Source: Deltaproteobacteria bacterium (GTDB lineage: Bacteria; Desulfobacterota; DSM-4660; Desulfatiglandales; B25-G16). Taken from it: DNA of 7,211 nt. The position numbers were made by a program, and so were the translations under genes. Positions 1 to 5,477 of this stretch are shown here, piece after piece. Position 1 is the first letter of the stretch, and each line of letters begins with the position of its first letter. The notes beneath the pieces were generated by a model, which saw only the letters and a list, made by a program, of their open reading frames with translations, was not told where the DNA came from and ran no database searches. The stretch spans positions 1 to 7,211 of the forward strand of contig QMLT01000081.1 in NCBI GenBank assembly GCA_003646875.1. Direction: 5' to 3'.

Positions 1-262
1 CGCTAATCCCCAGATCAACCTTACACTTGGTGTCCCTTGTCGTAAACTCGAGCTTTTTTCCAAGGACGCCACCTTTGGCATTAACTTCATCAACGGCTAT
101 TTTAAAGGCGTCGCGAACATCATAGGTGAATGTTGTGGCCGGACCACTATAACAGTCTATAATACCTACTTTAATGGGCCTTGCATCAGAAGATAATGGG
201 TAGATAACAAAGAGAGTGAAAAAACCCAATAAAACAATGAATATCCAGAATACCTTTTTCAT
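1..262 (-). CDS. Branched-chain-amino-acid-type (Liv-like) ABC transporter substrate-binding protein, N-terminal fragment
   Basis: The first 87 codons are visible; the rest lies beyond the left window edge. Residues 2-21 are a signal peptide core (two Lys followed by a long hydrophobic run), with likely cleavage near Ala27. There is no lipobox Cys, so the mature protein should be free in the periplasm. From residue 30 the sequence has the opening beta strand of a type I periplasmic binding fold (IKVGIIDCYSGP). The hallmark helix and turn of Liv/amide-type binding proteins follows (AFKIAVDEVNAKGGVLGKKL, residues 52-71), then a strand carrying the RD(T) motif. The ATG is preceded by AAAGGGGG with six bases of spacing. 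The gene lies 142 bases downstream of the orphan FAD oxidase on the same strand, so the two may be co-transcribed. Members of this family bind amino acids, aromatic acids, amides or urea; the ligand cannot be told from this end. Confidence 0.85.
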   Translation of the reverse strand, partial: MKKVFWIFIVLLGFFTLFVIYPLSSDARPIKVGIIDCYSGPATTFTYDVRDAFKIAVDEVNAKGGVLGKKLEFTTRDTKCKVDLGIS

Positions 263-404
263 GATAAACCCCCTTTTTAAAATGTTAATAAATTCAGAAA
301 TTCACTTATTATCCCTAATTGAAAACCTAACATTCTGTCCTTTAATCTCTCTACCATAATGTTTATTAAAGTCAATATTAAAATTGGTGCAAGGATCTTC
401 TATA

Positions 405-1772
405 TTATTTCTCCCAGTTTCCTGGATTCATTATTCCATTTGGATCTAAGAGCCCCTTAATCTTTTTTATTAGGTCCGCAGTATTTGGATCCATTCTCTC
501 CATTGCTAATTTTTGTGCTCCAACCTCACCCTTCCACACTATACCCCCTAACTCAAAGGTCAGCCTGTTTGACTCATCAAGGGCCTTTCTGGTTTTTTCC
601 ACATCCTCCTCATCAGCCCTGTTAAAGGAATAATTAAACCCGAACATAATGCTGTTACCCATTAAGACCTGGTGCACATACGAGACTATCATTCCATGTT
701 TATGCGCAATCTCTATTCCCTTTCTCCATGCCTCCGGAACCTTATTTAGGGGCAATATTGCACCGGTATATTCAAATCCCCCGCCCTTTCTAAAGTCTGC
801 TGCCAAGGCAGCCAGAGGTGGCACATCCAGGAATCTTTTCTCTAATGCCGGGTGTAGATCTTCCACAAATTTTACCTTGTCTCCTCCTTTAAAGGCACGA
901 AATAATTTTTTATACATATCTTTTTTAAGCTCAAGTTCCTCTTTCGCGTGTGCGGATACAATGATAACAAAAAAGACATGATTCATCCAATCGGGCTTCT
1001 CCTGGGTTATAAGAAAGAAATCCTCTAATAAATCAAGATGCATAACCTCACGAATTGCATCTGTTATTGAGTCTATATCATCTGTGGAAAAGGCCATTAC
1101 CTCCCTGTATGGTGGTTTGGGATAGAGCCGTATAGAAAGCTTTGTTACAACGCCAGTTGTTCCAAACCATCCAATAAACAGCCCTGATAAATCTGGCAGT
1201 GGCCCTCTTGTAAACCAATAAGGGCTAACAGAGCATGATCCTATCTTGCATACCTCGCCTGTTGGGAGCACTACCTCCATCCCATTTATCATATCTGAGT
1301 TAACCCCGTAGCGTGGTGATATATGCCCGTGCCCCTGAATAAGGGCATTTCCCACAACTGTAACAGTAGGGGGCGCCTCCGGGGTAGAGTGTTGAAGAGT
1401 AGGGTAATTTTTCTCAAGATACGTCTTTAATGCAGCCTGCGATACCCCTGCTTCAACTACAGCATATCTGCCTATGTCATTTACTTCGATAATCTTGTCC
1501 ATTCTTTTCATGTCCAGGACTATCCCGGCTTTATTAGGCACAACCAGAGCCGACAGCGTAAAACCACCACCGAGCGGGGTAATAGGGATCTTCTCCTTGT
1601 TGGCTAAAATTACTATCTGCTGGACTTCATCAACCGTTTTGGGCATGACAACATAGTCTGCCTTTCGGGGATGTTGTGCGCCTGAATCTCGAGAATAGAT
1701 AAAAAGCTCCTCTTGATTATTTGATACCCTATCTTCCCCTACAATATTAATTAATGAGCTCAATAAATCCAT
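405..1772 (-). CDS. FAD-binding oxidoreductase (GlcD / VAO-PCMH superfamily), orphan paralogue
   Basis: This 455-residue flavoprotein should oxidise a small organic substrate in the cytoplasm; no signal peptide or membrane segment is seen. The PCMH-type FAD domain spans about residues 38-215: entry motif DYVVMPKT (39-46), pyrophosphate loop region PLGGGFTLSALVVP (66-79), strand GIVLDMKRM, YAVVEAG (103-109), and GMEVVLPTGE (164-173). A stretch PLPDLSGLF (191-199) followed by GWFGTTGVVTKL resembles the VAO/p-cresol methylhydroxylase branch. The C-terminal cap ends in the family signature LDPNGIMNPG (442-451). Start: ATG with AAGGAGG four bases upstream. It is about 60% identical by hand count (115 of about 185 positions in the FAD domain) to the flavoprotein at 4095-5477, but has no Fe-S partner gene beside it. 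Its pyrophosphate loop has diverged from the more canonical GAGLGLTG of the paralogue. Substrate unknown. Confidence 0.9.
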   Translation of the reverse strand: MDLLSSLINIVGEDRVSNNQEELFIYSRDSGAQHPRKADYVVMPKTVDEVQQIVILANKEKIPITPLGGGFTLSALVVPNKAGIVLDMKRMDKIIEVNDIGRYAVVEAGVSQAALKTYLEKNYPTLQHSTPEAPPTVTVVGNALIQGHGHISPRYGVNSDMINGMEVVLPTGEVCKIGSCSVSPYWFTRGPLPDLSGLFIGWFGTTGVVTKLSIRLYPKPPYREVMAFSTDDIDSITDAIREVMHLDLLEDFFLITQEKPDWMNHVFFVIIVSAHAKEELELKKDMYKKLFRAFKGGDKVKFVEDLHPALEKRFLDVPPLAALAADFRKGGGFEYTGAILPLNKVPEAWRKGIEIAHKHGMIVSYVHQVLMGNSIMFGFNYSFNRADEEDVEKTRKALDESNRLTFELGGIVWKGEVGAQKLAMERMDPNTADLIKKIKGLLDPNGIMNPGNWEK

Positions 1773-2083
1773 AGAGCCTCCTTACGTTAACAAGGTAAAT
1801 TTTTGTACCTGTGCAAACATCCTCATCAGTCAATCAATACACGTCTTTGATCATTTTTATCATGTCATAATTTCAAAATCTTCACCCTGTTAGACAAAGC
1901 ATTACATTTTTTAATTTAGGCCTTAATGTCCCCCACTATGGGAAACTCATGATTACCCCTGTCTTTGCTATCTAACAGGGCAAGAATGCCAAAAACCTGC
2001 CTGTTCTATCTTCGAGATCATAATCTTATAGATTTTTCTTTTCACCAACACAGCCAATGTAACAAATCGATAAGTTTATCAGA
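1773..2083. other. Intergenic region between the HAD gene and the orphan FAD oxidase
   Basis: These 311 bases contain no convincing gene on either strand. They serve as the leader of the orphan FAD oxidase. The region holds a wide inverted repeat (1885-1894 with 1971-1980), a short AGGTA-N8-TACCT dyad (1793-1810) just upstream of the oxidase ribosome site, and an AT hairpin GATAAGTTTATC (2069-2080) right after the HAD stop codon. I found no confident -35/-10 pair for the oxidase and no T-tailed terminator after the HAD gene, so read-through from the HAD gene is possible. Confidence 0.6.
1885..1980. repeat. Spaced inverted repeat, 10-bp perfect arms
   Basis: CCCTGTTAGA (1885-1894) is matched exactly by its complement TCTAACAGGG (1971-1980), 76 bases apart. 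The left arm is followed by CAAAGC and the right arm is preceded by CTTTGCTA, which extends the symmetry imperfectly. In the minus-strand transcript it would close a large structured domain about 110-210 bases before the orphan FAD oxidase start. It could be a leader RNA structure, two operator half-sites or the ends of a small degenerate element; nothing decides between these. Confidence 0.45.
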
Positions 2084-2554
2084 CTACCTTCTCAGTGTTG
2101 CCCTTAACCTATATGGTTTTAATAAAAGGTCAAGGGCATCATTAATAGCAGGAATTACCAGATCAGAGGCCATCATCGCCTCAGCGGATGCCCCCTCCCC
2201 TCCTACAATACAGATTCCAATAGCAGATTCTTTGAGCATGGAAATATCATTACAGCCATTTCCTATACTAACGGTGTTATTCTTTCCTTTTTTTAACACT
2301 ATTCTGAGCTTCTGGTCATTTTCTTCGGCTTCTTTTATTTTATACAGTGTAATAGGTAAATCTCTTGTCAATAGTTCGGCGTTTTTATTCGTATCAGCCG
2401 TAACCAAAAAAACATCCAGCTTCTGGCTCAATATGGCCACCTTTTCTTTTACACCTTGTATCATTTTCCCATCTATGGCAATGGTTCCATTGAGGTCTAA
2501 GACTAAATTCTTAATTGTGTAGTTACCCCTTCCGGGTATCGTTATCTCTATCAC
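2084..2554 (-). CDS. HAD-superfamily small hydrolase, soluble P-type-ATPase-like (COG4087-like)
   Basis: This 156-residue soluble protein consists almost only of the HAD core. Motif I is DLNGTIA with the presumed nucleophile Asp20, but Asn22 stands where most HAD phosphatases have the acid/base Asp. Motif II is VTADT (Thr52), a lysine near residue 82 can serve as motif III, and motif IV is GNGCND (98-103), with Asn99 replacing the usual Asp but Asp103 kept. This DLNGT/GNGxND pattern fits, from memory, the family annotated as soluble P-type-ATPase-like phosphatases, which have no transport domain. Start: GTG at 2554; AAGGA lies five bases upstream, and the overlapping ATG two bases earlier runs straight into TGA. 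It is the first gene of the minus-strand group and has a promoter-like sequence at 2736-2764. Target substrate unknown; activity may be reduced or altered by the Asn changes. Confidence 0.8.
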   Translation of the reverse strand: MIEITIPGRGNYTIKNLVLDLNGTIAIDGKMIQGVKEKVAILSQKLDVFLVTADTNKNAELLTRDLPITLYKIKEAEENDQKLRIVLKKGKNNTVSIGNGCNDISMLKESAIGICIVGGEGASAEAMMASDLVIPAINDALDLLLKPYRLRATLRR

Positions 2555-2638
2555 ATTATTCCTTACTTGACTAAAATCTTTCCCTTCGGCTTTATTACGA
2601 CCTCTCCAATAATAGCAGCCCCCTTTATTATGATTTTA

Positions 2639-2668
2639 AATACTCCGTCCGCTTGCGGCGGGGTTATT
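2639..2668. repeat. GC-rich imperfect palindrome, REP-like
   Basis: A 30-base imperfect palindrome is centred between 2653 and 2654. The inner stem CCGC/GCGG can close on a CTTG-type loop, a two-base mismatch follows, then CCT/GGG, then the outer arms AATA/TATT. It is a sharp GC island in strongly AT-rich DNA and sits in the leader of the HAD gene. Without a T run on either side it is not a good terminator. It resembles short dispersed intergenic palindromes of bacterial genomes, but one copy alone cannot prove a repeat family. Confidence 0.4.
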
Positions 2669-2735
2669 CCTTATAAAACGCGTCCAGGGCCTCAGCTGGA
2701 GTTTAATACCTTTTATTGCCTTTAAATTTCTCAAA

Positions 2736-2764
2736 TTTGTATGCTATCATTTATAATATGTCAA
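2736..2764 (-). promoter_or_regulatory. Sigma-70-type promoter candidate for the HAD gene
   Basis: On the minus strand a perfect -35 TTGACA (2764-2759) is followed after 17 bases by TACAAA (2741-2736, four of six matches to TATAAT). Transcription would start near 2729, giving a leader of about 175 bases that includes the GC-rich palindrome. The surrounding AT richness makes chance matches more likely. Confidence 0.4.
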
Positions 2765-2939
2765 ATAGTAAATCCCTAAAATATTACCTTTCTTTTTTGG
2801 ATTTCTAGCATTAAAAGTAGGTAATGTCAGCGTTAAAATTAAGGAAATAAATTTATTATCTAATACTCACACTGCCCTGAGGAACTCCATGAATATTAGA
2901 ATCCAATTAAGCAAATTTTAACCATGCAAATCCTGAAAC

Positions 2940-2969
2940 TTGACATATAAATTTCATTCACTGTATTGT
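2940..2969 (+). promoter_or_regulatory. Sigma-70-type promoter candidate for the Fe-S/FAD operon
   Basis: A perfect -35 TTGACA (2940-2945) is followed after 18 bases by TATTGT (2964-2969, four of six matches to TATAAT). Transcription would begin near 2976, about 85 bases before the first start codon. The bases after the -35 (TTGACATAT) repeat those of the divergent minus promoter candidate. No clear operator is recognised. Confidence 0.45.
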
Positions 2970-3061
2970 TGCCACTTAAAGGTGAGTAAATAGAACGTAA
3001 GGATTGATATTGCCTGACTGCAGATAGGAAAAAATTGCTTAAACCGCTAAAAGGAGGAAAT

Positions 3062-4090
3062 ATGTATGAGCTAAAATTCAATAACAACCTCTGTAAAACC
3101 TGTCCAACAGTAGATTGTCTTGTTAAATGTCAGTATATAGATCTGGATAAAGATAGGGCAAAAGAAGAAATTTTGAAGATAAGTGAAGGAAAAGATTCTT
3201 TTGTCCTGCATGATTGTGTTACATGTTATGGCTGTGAAGAATATTGCAAAAGAGGCAACCACCCTTTCTATCTGATAACTGAAATGAGGCAGAAAAAGGG
3301 TATTCTTACCGCACCCAGGGCCATTACGAAACAGTGGATCAATATCGGAGAACCTCAGGGAAAATTTAAGACAGGAGATATTAAGAAAAAGGTATTGTCT
3401 TTCGGTTTCATGCCTGAATTCTTGCAATTAGTTCAGGGTAGACTCTTTGATGATGTTATGCCCTCCTACATTTATGGTCAGGAATTCTTCTGTAATGTTG
3501 TCTACATACATTTTGCCAATACCGCGATAATAAAGGAAAGGCTTCCTGTGGTGTTAGATAATTTCAGGAAACTGGACGTTGAAGAGGTTGTATGCATGCA
3601 TGATGAGTGTTATGGCGCATTCGCCTCACTTGCTCCAGCATATGGTATGGAGGTCCCCTTCAGGCCCATTCATTACTTTGAATATTTATACAACAGATTA
3701 AAAGAATTAAGTAATGAAATAAGGCCCTTGAATATTAAAGTGGCCTATCAGAGACCATGCTCATCTCGGCTTTCCTCTGACAAACATCACTTTGTAGCCG
3801 ATATTATGCAACTAATAGGCGCCGAACTTGTTGACAGGAAATATCAAAACGAAAACGCCCTTTGCTGTGGAGATATGTTTGGTATGCTTTCGGGTTATGA
3901 CCTGCGCCATGATGTGCAGACACGGAATATAGATGATATGGTTGATAGTGACGCTGAATACTGTTTTTTTAATTGCCCGGCCTGTCAAAATACCCTCTCT
4001 GAAAAAGTGGCAAAAAAAGGGATTAAACCAGTTCACATAATTGACCTATGCAGAATGGCTATAGGCGAAAAACCGGAAGTGGAGGTATAA
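3062..4090 (+). CDS. Fe-S protein with N-terminal ferredoxin-like region and C-terminal CCG domain
   Basis: This 342-residue soluble protein is a likely electron-transfer subunit of the flavoprotein encoded next. The N terminus carries two cysteine clusters: C11-C14-C19-C23 (CX2CX4CX3C, an uncommon spacing) and C52-C55-C58-C62 (CX2CX2CX3C), suited to two [4Fe-4S] centres. The C-terminal CCG domain has C233, C268-C269, C305 and C308 (CX34CCX35CX2C), matching the pattern that binds the noncubane cluster in HdrB-type proteins. The first half of the usual tandem CCG pair is degenerate: it has C144 and C178/C183 but no CC pair. Start: ATG at 3062 with AAGGAGG; an in-frame TTG at 3035 lies upstream of that ribosome site and is not the start. 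The stop is four bases before the FAD gene, so the genes are co-translated. No membrane segment is seen. Confidence 0.87.
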   Translation: MYELKFNNNLCKTCPTVDCLVKCQYIDLDKDRAKEEILKISEGKDSFVLHDCVTCYGCEEYCKRGNHPFYLITEMRQKKGILTAPRAITKQWINIGEPQGKFKTGDIKKKVLSFGFMPEFLQLVQGRLFDDVMPSYIYGQEFFCNVVYIHFANTAIIKERLPVVLDNFRKLDVEEVVCMHDECYGAFASLAPAYGMEVPFRPIHYFEYLYNRLKELSNEIRPLNIKVAYQRPCSSRLSSDKHHFVADIMQLIGAELVDRKYQNENALCCGDMFGMLSGYDLRHDVQTRNIDDMVDSDAEYCFFNCPACQNTLSEKVAKKGIKPVHIIDLCRMAIGEKPEVEV

Positions 4091-4094
4091 TATT

Positions 4095-5477
4095 ATGAGC
4101 GATATTGGCCACACACTTGCCACGATAGTGGGTGAAAACTATGTCTCCGATAAGAAAGAGGAGGCCTATTTCTATGCGCGTGATCCAGGTCTCATGCCAG
4201 ACCATAAACCAGACTATGTGGTTCTGCCAAAAACAGCCGGAGAAATTCAAAAGATAGTCAAACTGGCAAATAAAGAAAAAATAGCTATTGTGCCTATGGG
4301 CGCCGGTCTTGGCCTGACAGGGCTTGTAATTCCCCTTAAAGGAGGAATAGTGATTGATATGAAAAGGATGAACAAGATTATTGAGGTAAACGAAACGGCG
4401 CGATATGCAATTGTTGAAGGCGGCGCTTCGCAGGGGTTTCTAAAGGCATACTTAGAGAAAAATTATCCAAGGCTGAGACACAGTCTCCCTGATGCGCCTC
4501 CAGCAGCGACAATAGCGGCAAATGTAATGATACACGGCCAGGGCAGGCTTGCGCAACAATATGGCTTTAATTCCGATATGGTTAGCGGTTTAGAGGTTGT
4601 GCTGCCATCCGGAGAGATCGGTCATATTGGTTCATCTTCTATGTCTTCAGATTGGTTCTCAAAAGGAGCGCCACTTCCCGATTTGTCCGGGCTATTTCTG
4701 GGCTGGTTTGGGGCAACTGGTATTATCACTAAACTGGCGCTGAGGCTTTATCCCAAAAAGAAGATGAGAGACGTAGACATATTTATCACAGATAATGAAA
4801 ATCTTGTTCCGGATATGGTATTTGAAATTACTCACACTGAAATGGCGGAAGATGTCCTTATTTTCACACAGCCATTGCCAATGATGTTTAAAGATAACCA
4901 CCATGTGAGCTACTATATAACCGGAGATACAGACGAGGAAATAGAGTTTAAGAGAAAAATGATCTGGAAGGCCCTGGAGCGATTTATCAAGAGTAAAGAT
5001 GGGGGTTTTATGTCAGTTCCTCCGCTAATGAAGCCAACACTCCTGGAAATGCCCCAGAGAAGCGCTGCCAGACTGGCGGATGTAAAAAAGGGCGGTGGCT
5101 TTGAATATTCCGGCCCTATTATTATGGTAGAAAAATATCCAGAGTGCTCACGAAAACTGGTTGAGCTTTCAGATAAGTATGATCTTGCATACTCAGGCAT
5201 GGTAAGGATAATAGGCAGGGGTCACAGCATGATGTTTGGTTTTGCCTTTACATTCAACCGGGCAGACCCTGACATGATGGAAAGGACAAGAAAGGCCCTC
5301 AAAGAGGTTAGTGATTATGTCCTGGAAATTGGTGGGGTTTTTTGGAAACCAACTGTAAATGAACAGAGGATGGCGCTTGAGCGAATGGATCCAAACACAC
5401 GTAATCTCATGAAGATGATAAAAAATAACTTAGATCCAAATGGAATTATGAATCCTGGAAACTGGGAGGTGAATTAG
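4095..5477 (+). CDS. FAD-binding oxidoreductase (GlcD / VAO-PCMH superfamily), operon flavoprotein
   Basis: This 460-residue cytoplasmic flavoprotein is the presumed catalytic subunit of the operon's dehydrogenase. The FAD domain (about 39-217) shows DYVVLPKT (40-47), the pyrophosphate loop PMGAGLGLTGLVIP (67-80), GIVIDMKRM, YAIVEGG and GLEVVLPSGE. PLPDLSGLF and GWFGATGIITKL follow, as in the VAO/p-cresol methylhydroxylase branch. The cap domain ends with LDPNGIMNPG (446-455). Length is normal for GlcD-like proteins. Start: ATG at 4095, nine bases after a GGAGG that lies inside the preceding gene. The stop codon TAG directly abuts the next start. Relatives with Fe-S partners oxidise 2-hydroxy acids such as glycolate or D-lactate; VAO-type relatives oxidise phenolics. 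Which applies here cannot be decided by eye. Confidence 0.92.
   Translation: MSDIGHTLATIVGENYVSDKKEEAYFYARDPGLMPDHKPDYVVLPKTAGEIQKIVKLANKEKIAIVPMGAGLGLTGLVIPLKGGIVIDMKRMNKIIEVNETARYAIVEGGASQGFLKAYLEKNYPRLRHSLPDAPPAATIAANVMIHGQGRLAQQYGFNSDMVSGLEVVLPSGEIGHIGSSSMSSDWFSKGAPLPDLSGLFLGWFGATGIITKLALRLYPKKKMRDVDIFITDNENLVPDMVFEITHTEMAEDVLIFTQPLPMMFKDNHHVSYYITGDTDEEIEFKRKMIWKALERFIKSKDGGFMSVPPLMKPTLLEMPQRSAARLADVKKGGGFEYSGPIIMVEKYPECSRKLVELSDKYDLAYSGMVRIIGRGHSMMFGFAFTFNRADPDMMERTRKALKEVSDYVLEIGGVFWKPTVNEQRMALERMDPNTRNLMKMIKNNLDPNGIMNPGNWEVN

Larger units (their letters stand above)
2555..3061. other. Divergent AT-rich intergenic region with promoters for both transcription units
   Basis: These 507 bases separate the minus-strand HAD gene from the plus-strand operon. 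I see no full gene. Contents in order: a short minus-strand open stretch that reads like protein but lacks a start (2566-2670), a GC-rich imperfect palindrome (2639-2668), a minus promoter-like sequence (2736-2764), a 7-bp dyad ATTACCT/AGGTAAT (2783-2789 and 2819-2825), and a plus promoter-like sequence (2940-2969). A leader of about 85 bases then runs to the AAGGAGG of the operon. Confidence 0.6.

Noticed and set aside
263..404. Promoter for the substrate-binding protein gene
   Set aside because: A TTGACT and a GATAAT occur in the gap but not at a usable spacing from each other, so no promoter is called.
1793..1810. AGGTA-N8-TACCT dyad near the orphan oxidase start
   Set aside because: Five-base arms in AT-rich DNA are expected by chance; noted only as intergenic content.
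1815..1850. CTGATGAG on the minus strand, reminiscent of a hammerhead ribozyme core
   Set aside because: No GAAA core box or third stem is found at workable spacing, so it is a chance octamer.
1920..1980. Possible riboswitch in the orphan FAD oxidase leader
   Set aside because: I could not match it to any known class (for example c-di-GMP, FMN or SAM cores); only the inverted repeat is supported.
1965..2522. Long plus-strand open frame opposite the HAD gene
   Set aside because: It is the shadow of the minus-strand HAD gene, which has the catalytic motifs and a ribosome site. The plus-strand translation shows no family features.
3035..3061. Upstream in-frame TTG start for the first Fe-S gene
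   Set aside because: It would place the strong AAGGAGG inside the coding region; the ATG at 3062 has that ribosome site at correct spacing and gives a typical N terminus.
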